Part shown: piece by piece, positions 1 through 6,195 of the stretch
Layout: every line of letters begins with the position of its first letter
Position numbering within the stretch: position 1 is the stretch's first letter
Origin: Acidobacteriaceae bacterium
GTDB taxonomy: Bacteria; Acidobacteriota; Terriglobia; Terriglobales; Acidobacteriaceae
Assembly (NCBI GenBank): GCA_030040395.1
Contig: JASHTU010000001.1
Coordinates: forward strand, 1-6,982
Reading direction: 5' to 3'
Length of the DNA stretch: 6,982 nucleotides
Position numbers and translations under genes: made by a program
Notes under the pieces: generated by a model
What the model saw: the letters and a program-made list of their open reading frames with translations, nothing else
The model's database searches: none
What the model was told of the DNA's origin: nothing

Positions 1-1149
1 CATCTGGCGGATTATCAGAATCCCGAAGAAGTGCGGTCGCGGCATATTCTGATCAGCGTGCCGGCGGGGGCCGACGCCAAGACCGACGCCGCGGCCCAGG
101 CCAAGGCGGAAATGGTTCTCAAGCAGCTCCAGGCGGGCGGAAACTGGAAGGACTTGGCCAAGAAATACTCCGACGATCCGGGCAGCAAGGATAACGGCGG
201 CGAACTGGGCTTTGTGCAGCGCGGGCGCATGGTGCCGGAATTCGACAACGCCATCTTCACGCAGAAAGTGGGCCAGATTGCGATCGTGAAAAGCCAATTC
301 GGCTACCACGTGGTGCAGGTGGAAGAGCGCAAGCCGGCGGCGACGCAGGCGCTGAACGAGGTGCTGCCCACGATCCAGGCCACGCTGATCCGCGATCAGT
401 CAGAGAAAGCGCAGCAGGACTACGCGCAGACGTTGACTTCAGAGGCGATCAAGGACGGGCTGGCGAAGACGGCGGCGGCGCACCATTTGCAGGTGGCGAC
501 CACGCCGCCGGTGGCGCGCCAGGGGGTGATTTCGGCCGTGCCCGACAGTACGCAGATCCTGGCCAAGGCGTTCACGATGCAGCAGGGCGCGCCGCCGGAG
601 AACGCGCCCACCGGCGAGGGTTACGCCATCTTTCAGGTAACGGGCATTACCCCGGCGCATGCGCCGACCTTCGCGGAGTGGAAATCGCACGTGCTGGACG
701 ATTATCGCCAGGAGCAATTGCCGGCGCTGCTCAACCAGAAGACCAAGGAGCTCGCCGACAAAGCAAAAGCGATGAACGACCTGGCAAAGGCGGCCAAGGC
801 GGAGGGCGCCACCGTGAAAACCAGCGACCTGGTGGGTCAAACCGGGCAGGTTCCAGATTTGGGGTCGGTGGGCGATGTGGCGCCGCAACTCTTCAACTTG
901 AGCGTGGGCGCCATCAGCGGGCCAATCGACACGCAGCAGAACGGGGTGGTGGCCAAGCTGGTGGACAAACAGGAGCCCACGGCGGCCGAGGTTGCCCAGA
1001 ATGTAGACCAGACCCGCGACCAGATTCTTTCCCAGCGGCGCGAGCAGGCTTTCAGCGTGTTCCTCAGCAACATCTGGGACAACTACCGCAAACACGGCCT
1101 GATCCGCATGAACGCCAAGCCGCAGGGGCAGCAGACGCCGGGGATGTGA
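1..1149 (+). CDS. Parvulin-type peptidyl-prolyl cis-trans isomerase (SurA/PpiD-like), 5' truncated
   Basis: The reading frame is open from base 1, so the N-terminus lies outside the window; the GTG at 31 is an internal valine, not a start. The 382 visible residues begin at the end of the usual helical chaperone region and run into a complete PpiC/parvulin domain at about residues 12-108. Landmarks are RHIL, a DLAKKYSDDPGS block, GGELGF, a VPEFDNAIF segment and FGYHVVQVEER, all standard for the family. Two weaker parvulin-like stretches follow: about 190-225 (GYAIFQV) and 295-330 (LFNLSVGAISGP). They resemble the degenerate second domain of PpiD/SurA proteins. The tail is rich in Q and P. Such proteins catalyse prolyl isomerisation and assist folding of exported proteins in the periplasm or at the inner membrane. 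A signal peptide or membrane anchor would be in the missing part and cannot be checked. The TGA lies 16 bases from the stop of the convergent gene. The family call is firm; the SurA versus PpiD assignment is not. Confidence 0.93.
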   Translation, partial: HLADYQNPEEVRSRHILISVPAGADAKTDAAAQAKAEMVLKQLQAGGNWKDLAKKYSDDPGSKDNGGELGFVQRGRMVPEFDNAIFTQKVGQIAIVKSQFGYHVVQVEERKPAATQALNEVLPTIQATLIRDQSEKAQQDYAQTLTSEAIKDGLAKTAAAHHLQVATTPPVARQGVISAVPDSTQILAKAFTMQQGAPPENAPTGEGYAIFQVTGITPAHAPTFAEWKSHVLDDYRQEQLPALLNQKTKELADKAKAMNDLAKAAKAEGATVKTSDLVGQTGQVPDLGSVGDVAPQLFNLSVGAISGPIDTQQNGVVAKLVDKQEPTAAEVAQNVDQTRDQILSQRREQAFSVFLSNIWDNYRKHGLIRMNAKPQGQQTPGM

Positions 1150-1165
1150 GCGGCGCAGATTAGGC

Positions 1166-2116
1166 TCACGCGGCATTCCTCTCGCACCAGTCGAGGACGC
1201 GCAGCGCCCGCAGCGTGTTCCACCGGCTGGGCCGTTCGTCCCCGTCCTCAAGGGGAAAGTAAATCGTTCCCGGGTGGGTATTTTCCAGCAGCCAGGCGCC
1301 ATTCCGTTGTCGTTTTGATCGGAGAAGATGAATGGCGTCCTCCATGCGGGGATCTGGAGAGGCGCCGGCCGAACGGAAGTAGTCCAGGCAGCGCAGTACG
1401 TCATAGCGCCACCGAACTGGAAAAGAGAACTGCAGCCAGGATGAGTTTACGACTTCGCCTGTGCTCTTGCGCCGCAAGAGCCCTCTGGCCAGAAGGTATT
1501 CTTCTCCCCGGCGCCGGGCTGCGTCGATTTCTGGAGAGCCTCCGGTTGCTTTCTGGTGCTCGAGCAGGCCCTCCAAAACGTTGATGGTGGTCGCGAAAGA
1601 GGAGCGAATTGAGCCGTTTTCCGCCTCGCAGTTCCAGCCGCCGTCTTCGAGCTGTTCATCGAGCAGGCGATCGACCACTGCGTCCACATTTTGGCCGAAG
1701 TAGACGCCTATCCTGACCACCCTACCGTTGATGCAGGGTTCGACCTCGCCGCTGAAGAATGGCTGTCCGGCATGTTCCCAGCGACAGCCTGCTCTTACCG
1801 CCTCGATGGCGTTTTGAACCTGGTCAGAACGTCGATCGATCCCGAAATCGACCAGCATTTGAAGCACCGGCAGCGTAGAGGTCCAAGGCTGGCCGTGGTT
1901 TTCCTGTCGCCAGTTGAGGCTGTTGGCGGGGAAACATGCGCCTCCGGCCCATTGGCCGTCGTCGCCCTGCAGAGGGAGCAACCTGGCGCCCCAGCCCTCC
2001 GTAGCCGTGCGGGCGCGTTCGGCTGCCACGACCCCGAGCGGCGCATGGACAAGATCGCGCAAAACCTGCCAGCGAATCGCAGGATCGGAATCCAGAAGCC
2101 AGTCCAGCACGTCCAT
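1166..2116 (-). CDS. Prenyltransferase/squalene-cyclase-repeat (alpha-toroid) protein, function unknown
   Basis: This is a 316-residue protein starting MDVLDWLLDSDPAIRWQVLRD. I chose the ATG at 2116 because a GGGGG stretch lies a few bases upstream and homologues I remember begin at this point. An in-frame start at 2224 would add 36 low-complexity residues that run up against a repeat. Three QW-like turns typical of squalene/hopene cyclases are visible: LQGDDGQW (49-56), EQLEDGGW (154-161) and KRQRNGAW (268-275). Conserved blocks HGQPWTSTLP (74-83), EPCINGRV (126-133) and RPSRWNTLRALRVLDW (295-310) match a family often labelled 'squalene cyclase' in Acidobacteria and Actinobacteria. There is no DxDD protonation motif, and the length is about half that of a true class II cyclase (over 600 residues). 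Triterpene cyclisation should therefore not be assumed; a binding or unrelated role on the same fold is as likely. No signal peptide is seen. It sits alone, convergent with the isomerase gene. Confidence 0.85.
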   Translation of the reverse strand: MDVLDWLLDSDPAIRWQVLRDLVHAPLGVVAAERARTATEGWGARLLPLQGDDGQWAGGACFPANSLNWRQENHGQPWTSTLPVLQMLVDFGIDRRSDQVQNAIEAVRAGCRWEHAGQPFFSGEVEPCINGRVVRIGVYFGQNVDAVVDRLLDEQLEDGGWNCEAENGSIRSSFATTINVLEGLLEHQKATGGSPEIDAARRRGEEYLLARGLLRRKSTGEVVNSSWLQFSFPVRWRYDVLRCLDYFRSAGASPDPRMEDAIHLLRSKRQRNGAWLLENTHPGTIYFPLEDGDERPSRWNTLRALRVLDWCERNAA

Positions 2117-2243
2117 GCCCCCAAAGTTTACATGCCCAGCGGGCAAGGTCCGTATTGGGGCGGCAGGCCGGGATGCGCGGTCGGCGCGTACTTGAGGAAA
2201 ACTGGCGCAAGGCCGACACAACATTACCTATCTTTTGGCTCGG

Positions 2244-2334
2244 TGAGTGCATTGGCGATCATGCGCTCATTGACGAACCCGTGAAAATCGCGGGACTGAA
2301 GCCCGTTTGCACTAAGCCGCTGCGCGGCGGACGC
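2244..2334. repeat. Intergenic repeat, copy 1
   Basis: The left block at 2244-2268 matches 5005-5029 at 22 of 25 positions (shared core GGCGATYATGCGCTC). It is itself an imperfect hairpin: TGAGTGCAT and ATGCGCTCA pair around an 8-base loop with one G-T mismatch. The right block at 2303-2334 (TTTGCACTAAGCCGCTGCG, then CGGCGGACGC) matches 6861-6896 with one substitution and a 3-4 base insertion. Direct sequence comparison within the window supports this; abundance elsewhere in the genome is unknown. Confidence 0.65.
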
Positions 2335-2363
2335 TATAGCGAAGGCCCGGGACTCCTTCCCGG
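2290..2363. repeat. Cluster of short hairpins (REP-like)
   Basis: Four palindromic elements follow one another. CGGG/CCCG flanks a 7-base loop at 2291-2305. CCGC/GCGG-type pairing covers 2318-2330. CGCTATAGCG is a perfect 10-base palindrome at 2332-2341. CCGGGA/TCCCGG has a 5-base loop at 2347-2363. The cluster overlaps the right half of repeat copy 1. This density of stems outside genes resembles REP/BIME-type elements; no transposase gene lies nearby. Confidence 0.5.
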
Positions 2364-2587
2364 ATCTCTATGTCTCCCAATCCTATTTCAGCCGGCCAAA
2401 TTCGCTGTCCGGCACGGCTTGCTCCGCAGCGCTGATCGGCGCAGAAGGCGAGCATAGCGCGGCCTTCGTCCGGTAGTCGGCCTTCGCGCGCCGGCGGCAG
2501 GCAGAGAGTTGAAGGCGTCGTCAAACGACAGAGACGCGCTGGTTATACCGGATCAGGGATGGGCGTAGGGAGGGCCGATTCGATCAG

Positions 2588-2614
2588 GTGCCGTTTCTCT
2601 TACGAAAACGGCAC
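2588..2614. terminator. Perfect 9-bp stem-loop downstream of the propeller gene
   Basis: GTGCCGTTT and AAACGGCAC form a perfect 9-bp stem around a 9-base loop. It lies 43 bases past the TAG of the leftward propeller gene, where a transcript end would be expected. No T-run follows on either strand, so it is not a canonical intrinsic terminator. A 3'-end stabilising hairpin or a Rho-assisted end is possible. Confidence 0.35.
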
Positions 2615-2656
2615 GTTGCGCACTGCAAAATACCCTACGTAAATTCCTCGTCCAGT

Positions 2657-4435
2657 CTAGCTCACCCCGAACGGCTGCGTGAACGACTTGCTCGGGCACT
2701 GCGGCAACTGTCCATACGTGCTGTTGGCATTCTCTGCCGTGCCACCGTTGCCGACCGCGTCCGCGGGCCATACAGTCTGTACGGTAAGCGGCGTGCTCGC
2801 TCGCGCAGTGATCGACCCGCATCCATTATTCAGGAATGCCGTGGCGCTGTCATAGAAACCTACCAGCACGACCTGGAAAGCGACCATCTGGGACAGATTG
2901 CCAAGCCCAATAGGGCCGCCCGAGGTGAGCACGTTCGGGGGGGCCAGGAAGTTGATACCCATGTCGGGACCCACGCTCTGTCCGTTACTATCCGTCACCT
3001 TGCAGTCAAACCCGGTGATCGTGCCGGGGCTCTGTGAGGAGTAATTGAATACAAAACGGATCTTCCAACCAGCCGGGATGGTGAGATCGTTGGGCAGAGT
3101 GACGGTGTCCTGATTGGGCGTGTTCACGGTGAAATTAGCGTTGACGTTCGGGTTCTGCTGAACTGCCGGCGGCCAGTATTGCGCCCACGAGATCAACATG
3201 GTCGTTTTCGGCCACATCTTGATGCCATATTGCTGCCAGCCGGTCGCCAGATCCCCCGGAGTTGGACTCCAATCGGTCGTCACCTGACCCGGTTGCTGGT
3301 CCGCTCTGGCCGGAAGCCCGTTGATCTGAAAACCAATGGGCGAGCCGGGCGGCGAGCCCTTCGTTGGGCTGACGACAATGGCCTCATCGATATTGATTTC
3401 AACCACAAGATCCAACACTGGGATCGGCTGATTATCGCTTCCCAGGCCGGTCCAGAAGACATATTGCGAACTGCCTCCGAGCGTCCCCGGGAACGTGACA
3501 AGCTGATAGCAGCAGCTGAAAGGCGCCACCGCGATCGCCGGTCCAACCGCGCTCTGCTGTTTGAGGTCGACATTGCTGCTCGACCAGTTCGACGTCGGGT
3601 TCGAGTTCGAGGCAAGCAGAACTTCGTCGCTGGAGTTGTTGGCGACGAATCCGGCAGAGAGACCGGAGCCGAACGCGACCGCGCAAGGGGTCGCCGAAGT
3701 GGATTGGTTCATGGGAACGGCGCCAGACCAGCTCCCGTTCGCATTCAGCGAGCAAAGATACAAGTCGTTGCTCGCAGAATACTGGCCACTAACCGAATTG
3801 TCGGCTGCGAAGACGAGATAGAGAGTGTCGCCAGCCGCGAGCGAGGGTGAAAAGTTGCCAAACTGATAGGTGAGAGCCGACGTGCTCCAGGCCCCGCCGG
3901 CGGCGAGGGAACAGACCCAGATTTCGTTCAAAAGGGAGACAAAGGCCAAATAGAGTTCGCCGGTCTGGCCGGGCGGGCCGTAGGCCGCAAGAGAAGGCGC
4001 ATAGGCGCTGGTTTGATTGGTGGGGACCGTCGCGCTCCAACTCGTTGGATCGTCGGGCGTCGACGAGTAATAGACGAGGAGGGTATTCGACGGGTTATTG
4101 GCGACGAAGGCGACGTGCAGCTTGCCGTTCCACACCGCCAGAGATGGTGCGCATTTGCTGTATTGGTTGAAGAAAGTCGCGTCGCTCCAGCTTACGCCGT
4201 CCGTTGTCGAGCAAAGAAAAATGCGATTGCTCGGAACGCCCGTCGCGCTATCGACGTCGTTGGTGATGAAGGCCACGTAAAGACTGCCGTTGAACAACGC
4301 CAACGACGGTGTATGTGGGCTCGTCTGGTTGATCGGGACACTGGGCGTCCACGTTCCGCCCTCAGGCAACGAAGCCACCAGAATATCGTTACTTCCGTTA
4401 TCGGCGATAAACGCCGTCCATAAGCTGTTTGCCAT
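2657..4435 (-). CDS. Six-repeat beta-propeller (lectin/sialidase-like) protein with unknown C-terminal domain, no signal peptide
   Basis: This is a 592-residue protein. The start at 4435 is well fixed: AAAGGG lies 7 bases upstream and an in-frame TAG lies six codons upstream. Residues 1-304 contain six repeats of about 50 residues built on a pattern like 'NGxLYVAFVANN...LLVxS...WSxxVPxNQxS...PSLA'. The PSLA-type corners fall at 43, 97, 147, 197, 250 (PCAV) and 299 (PAIA), a spacing of 49-54. Six such units are consistent with a closed six-bladed propeller, as in fucose-binding lectins and BNR/sialidase-like proteins; sugar binding is only an inference. Residues 305-592 are rich in beta-type sequence, with AGWKIRFVFNYSS, GFDCKVTDSNG and a final ANSTYGQLPQ...SFTQPFGVS block. 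They resemble C-terminal regions of uncharacterised proteins, and I cannot name the domain. The mature protein begins directly in the first repeat, so no Sec or Tat signal exists. There are no membrane segments. The gene stands alone. Confidence 0.85.
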   Translation of the reverse strand: MANSLWTAFIADNGSNDILVASLPEGGTWTPSVPINQTSPHTPSLALFNGSLYVAFITNDVDSATGVPSNRIFLCSTTDGVSWSDATFFNQYSKCAPSLAVWNGKLHVAFVANNPSNTLLVYYSSTPDDPTSWSATVPTNQTSAYAPSLAAYGPPGQTGELYLAFVSLLNEIWVCSLAAGGAWSTSALTYQFGNFSPSLAAGDTLYLVFAADNSVSGQYSASNDLYLCSLNANGSWSGAVPMNQSTSATPCAVAFGSGLSAGFVANNSSDEVLLASNSNPTSNWSSSNVDLKQQSAVGPAIAVAPFSCCYQLVTFPGTLGGSSQYVFWTGLGSDNQPIPVLDLVVEINIDEAIVVSPTKGSPPGSPIGFQINGLPARADQQPGQVTTDWSPTPGDLATGWQQYGIKMWPKTTMLISWAQYWPPAVQQNPNVNANFTVNTPNQDTVTLPNDLTIPAGWKIRFVFNYSSQSPGTITGFDCKVTDSNGQSVGPDMGINFLAPPNVLTSGGPIGLGNLSQMVAFQVVLVGFYDSATAFLNNGCGSITARASTPLTVQTVWPADAVGNGGTAENANSTYGQLPQCPSKSFTQPFGVS

Positions 4436-4605
4436 GGCAATGCCCTTTCTCTACCGGGATTAGCCGAATGAGCCTTGGGGTCGGATGCAAGCATCAGATT
4501 TCGTTGTTTCAATGGATCGCGCGGCTTGATGAGCCAAAACCGTGATGGCCCAAACACACGAAAGAATCACCAGGGAAGCTACCGAACGAGGTCAATAGGG
4601 AATAC

Positions 4606-4695
4606 ATGAAGAAGCAGGAAAATTTCGTCTTTGCGGTCTCCTCGCCCGCTCTCGGAGATACAACGCTAGTCATTCCGCCGGAATATCCATTTTGA
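4606..4695 (+). CDS. Possible 29-residue small protein
   Basis: An ATG is preceded by AGGG five bases upstream and by a second purine run (CGAGG) slightly further off. The 29-codon product starts MKKQENFVFAV and ends VIPPEYPF, with no membrane helix or recognised motif. It could be a genuine small protein, the 5' remnant of a longer gene whose open continuation lies one frame over (4670-4999), or chance. The evidence is only the ribosome binding site and codon choice. Confidence 0.2.
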   Translation: MKKQENFVFAVSSPALGDTTLVIPPEYPF

Positions 4696-4960
4696 TTGGC
4701 CAGTCATCAGAGCATACACCCCCGAGTGCCCGGCCCGCCACCTTTCCCGCATTCGTTCCAACGGCGAAGAGCTTGTCGTCCCCGCAGGTCCGCTGCCCAG
4801 GTCAACAAGCCATGACTTGAATGATTTGGAATCCATTTCACGAACACTTCCCCCATCAACCCCCTCCGTCGTCCAGATTGGATCCGCCTTGCTGATGCGC
4901 CTGCTCGGCTGGCAGAGACCGGGTGGCTCAGATCCCGGTTTTGCGACCTGCGATAGCAAG

Positions 4961-4985
4961 CCCATAGGTACTGTCGGCCTATCGG
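4961..4985. repeat. Short hairpin with CCTATCGG arm
   Basis: CCCATAGG and CCTATCGG pair at 7 of 8 positions around a 9-base loop. The 10-mer CCTATCGGAA beginning in its right arm (4978-4987) recurs at 6798-6807 in the long inverted repeat. Both lie close to a repeat copy, which suggests they belong to one element type. Confidence 0.35.
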
Positions 4986-5004
4986 AAGCAATCAACTAGC
5001 TCAA

Positions 5005-5090
5005 TGAGTGAATCGGCGATTATGCGCTCGGCGCACTTTCAGGCCTAAAGTTTCGCGTTGTCAGCTGTTATTCCAACTTAGCCGCAGCCG
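5005..5090. repeat. Intergenic repeat, copy 2
   Basis: The left block at 5005-5029 matches copy 1 at 22 of 25 bases. A diverged right block, ACTTAGCCGCAG (5076-5087), matches ACTAAGCCGCTG of copy 1 at 10 of 12. Spacing between blocks is nearly the same (46 against 42 bases), although the middle does not align. The copy ends directly at the stop codon of the cupin operon. Confidence 0.5.
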
Positions 5091-5567
5091 TTAAGCACGA
5101 GGCGGAGCCGGAGCCAGTCCGTGGCGGCACATGATCTCTACCATCTTCGTTCGGTCCGGTGCACCGCCGGCCGCCGTGTTAATCACTTCCGCCGCTTCGC
5201 GAAAATACTGCGGGCCGATTGCGGCGGGTGTGGCCGCGCAGAGGACCTTCACGTCCTCCGCGCCGTTGTTGTCGAACCGGTGAACGGCGCCCCGCGGAAT
5301 GCAAAGCGCCTGCCCTGGTCCCACGTCGATCAGCTTGCCATCCACCGTCCAGGTCAACACGCCGTCGATGCCGAAGACTGTCTCCTCGTAGTGGTCGTGG
5401 CTATGCGCCGGCGCCATCAGGCGCTGCCCGGCGGGGACAACAACCTCGAAGACTGCGACCGTGCCGGACGAGTTCTCACCGGTGATCAGGAAGCGTACTG
5501 CAAGCGGCCCTAAGCGGATCGTTTCGTCGGAAGGATTAACGCATAGATCGGGAAACTGCAGTGACAT
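5091..5567 (-). CDS. Small cupin-domain protein (second gene of the cupin operon)
   Basis: This is a 158-residue single-domain cupin. The ATG is set by a strong GGAGG six bases upstream. Both cupin motifs are intact. Motif 1 is HSHDHYEETVFGIDG (His55, His57, Glu61/62, Gly69). Motif 2 is PRGAVHRFDN (Pro91, Gly93, His96, Asn100), matching PxGxxHxxxN. The three histidines and one glutamate are the usual ligands for a divalent metal such as Fe, Mn or Ni. Known relatives include quercetin-dioxygenase-like and other small mononuclear-metal proteins; the substrate cannot be read from sequence. The tail (residues 122-158) is helical in character. It is probably cytosolic, with no signal peptide. The gene follows another cupin by 39 bases on the same strand and is clearly paralogous to it: both have FLITGE/FLITGD before the domain. 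It is therefore likely co-transcribed and controlled by the divergent MarR protein. Confidence 0.93.
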   Translation of the reverse strand: MSLQFPDLCVNPSDETIRLGPLAVRFLITGENSSGTVAVFEVVVPAGQRLMAPAHSHDHYEETVFGIDGVLTWTVDGKLIDVGPGQALCIPRGAVHRFDNNGAEDVKVLCAATPAAIGPQYFREAAEVINTAAGGAPDRTKMVEIMCRHGLAPAPPRA

Positions 5568-5606
5568 ACAAAACCTCCGATTCCCATCGCGTTTGGTGGA
5601 TTATGC

Positions 5607-6128
5607 CTAGGGAAGAAGCTCTAGTCCGTATCTGGGACCGGCTGCGAGCGCCCGGCCGATCAGCTCTTTGCTGGCAGTCGGCGGCGTCGCGGAACGATCC
5701 CTTGCAGGCTCGAACACTTCCGAAAAAAAGCCTTCGAGGCCCGCCGGAGTGGTTAAGACCAGCGCCTTTGCATAGCTGCCGCCGCCGTTCTTAAACGAAT
5801 GAGAGATTCCACGGGGAAGGAACGCAAAGTCTCCAGCCGATGCAGTGATTGTATCTCCGCCCACTTGAATCGTCAGTGTGCCTTCGAGTACGTGGAATGA
5901 CTCGTCCTCGCGGTGGTGAATGTGGGGCGGCGTGCCTCCGCCCGGCGCCACAGAAACCTCGGCCATGAAGTACGCGCCGTTTGTCTCGTCGCCGGTGATA
6001 AGAAACGTCATTAACTCGCCAGGCCCCCAGTAGGCGGCGCCGGCGCCCTGTGGAACATGCTTTACCTGGCTGCTCTGCGGTAGAGGCGCCATTCCATCTG
6101 CTTCGTTGTCGTAATTCAAGGCTGTCAT
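5607..6128 (-). CDS. Small cupin-domain protein (first gene of the cupin operon)
   Basis: This is a 173-residue single-domain cupin. The ATG is preceded by AAGGAG six bases upstream. Motif 1, PPHIHHREDESFHVLEG, fits HxHx4Ex6G with His69, His71, Glu76 and Gly83. Motif 2, GDFAFLPRGISHSFKN, fits Gx5PxGxxHx3N with Pro105, Gly107, His110 and Asn114. All metal ligands are therefore present and the protein is expected to bind a divalent metal. Its N-terminal lead (about 40 residues) and the FFSEVFEPARDR C-terminal segment are typical of small quercetin-dioxygenase-like cupins; oxygenase activity is not proven. It is cytosolic, without a signal peptide. It is the first gene after the divergent operator region and is followed by a paralogous cupin. 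The two proteins could be separate enzymes for related compounds, subunits of one heteromer, or an enzyme with a sensing partner. Confidence 0.94.
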   Translation of the reverse strand: MTALNYDNEADGMAPLPQSSQVKHVPQGAGAAYWGPGELMTFLITGDETNGAYFMAEVSVAPGGGTPPHIHHREDESFHVLEGTLTIQVGGDTITASAGDFAFLPRGISHSFKNGGGSYAKALVLTTPAGLEGFFSEVFEPARDRSATPPTASKELIGRALAAGPRYGLELLP

Positions 6129-6142
6129 TTGATTCTCCTTTT

Positions 6143-6157
6143 GTAAACTCTGTTTAC
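6143..6157. promoter_or_regulatory. Operator palindrome 1 (cupin side)
   Basis: GTAAAC-TCT-GTTTAC is a perfect 6+6 palindrome with a 3-base centre, a size typical of sites bound by a MarR dimer. It begins two bases from the cupin operon's Shine-Dalgarno sequence (6135-6140). A leftward -10-like CATAAT lies at 6169-6164, so transcription of the cupins would begin about here, under the site. Binding by the adjacent MarR protein is inferred. Confidence 0.8.
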
Positions 6158-6169
6158 CGTGAAATTATG

Positions 6170-6184
6170 GTAAACATAGTTTAC
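6170..6184. promoter_or_regulatory. Operator palindrome 2 (marR side)
   Basis: GTAAAC-ATA-GTTTAC has the same arms as site 1. With one extra base, 6169-6184 is the inverted complement of 6143-6158 at 15 of 16 positions, separated by 10 bases; site centres are 27 bases apart. It ends exactly where the regulator's Shine-Dalgarno sequence begins (6185). Possible rightward boxes are TTGTAA (6141-6146) and AATTAT (6163-6168) with a 16-base spacer, which would put the start of transcription inside this site. Autorepression is the natural reading. Confidence 0.8.
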
Positions 6185-6195
6185 GGAGAGTGTCA

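Larger units (their letters stand above)
2117..2656. other. Intergenic region with repeat copy and hairpins
   Basis: About 540 bases without a supportable gene. The left part (2244-2334) is a dispersed repeat, followed by a hairpin cluster to 2363. From 2365 to about 2585 I see no structure or coding pattern worth naming. A clean stem-loop stands at 2588-2614, downstream of the propeller gene's stop. Small open frames here read through the hairpins and resemble no protein I know. The region should also contain the promoter of the leftward cyclase-fold gene, but I could not assign convincing -35/-10 boxes. Confidence 0.6.
4436..5090. other. Largely non-coding intergenic region
   Basis: About 650 bases separate the propeller gene from the cupin operon's 3' end. 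The first 150 bases should hold the promoter of the leftward propeller gene; I could not assign convincing boxes. A possible 29-codon ORF lies at 4606-4695. From 4670 to 4999 the plus strand is open for 110 codons without a good start, and the opposite strand is also open; neither translation resembles a known family. A hairpin at 4961-4985 and repeat copy 2 (5005-5090) close the region. Confidence 0.6.

Noticed and set aside
439..1404. Long minus-strand open frame (about 320 codons) opposite the isomerase gene
   Set aside because: It is arginine- and leucine-rich antisense sequence over a clear parvulin gene and spans the convergent gene's end. It is a shadow of GC-rich coding DNA.
1691..2284. 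Plus-strand open frame of 197 codons over the cyclase-fold gene
   Set aside because: It lies opposite conserved QW-motif coding sequence and its translation shows no domain.
2312..2524. Minus-strand open frame of 70 codons in the intergenic region
   Set aside because: It reads through the hairpin repeat cluster, has no ribosome binding site, and is a typical spurious product of repeats.
2588..2614. Classical Rho-independent terminator
   Set aside because: The 9-bp stem is perfect but no T-run follows on either strand. It is kept only as a stem-loop of uncertain role.
3179..3850. Plus-strand open frame of 223 codons inside the propeller gene
   Set aside because: It is highly arginine-rich and antisense to the regular repeat protein, so the repeats explain it.
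4666..4995. Minus-strand open frame of 109 codons from a TTG
   Set aside because: It has a weak start, no recognisable motif, and an equally open frame on the opposite strand, so coding cannot be supported.
6190..6195. GTG at 6190 as start of the MarR gene
   Set aside because: It would overlap its own Shine-Dalgarno sequence; the ATG at 6196 has correct spacing.
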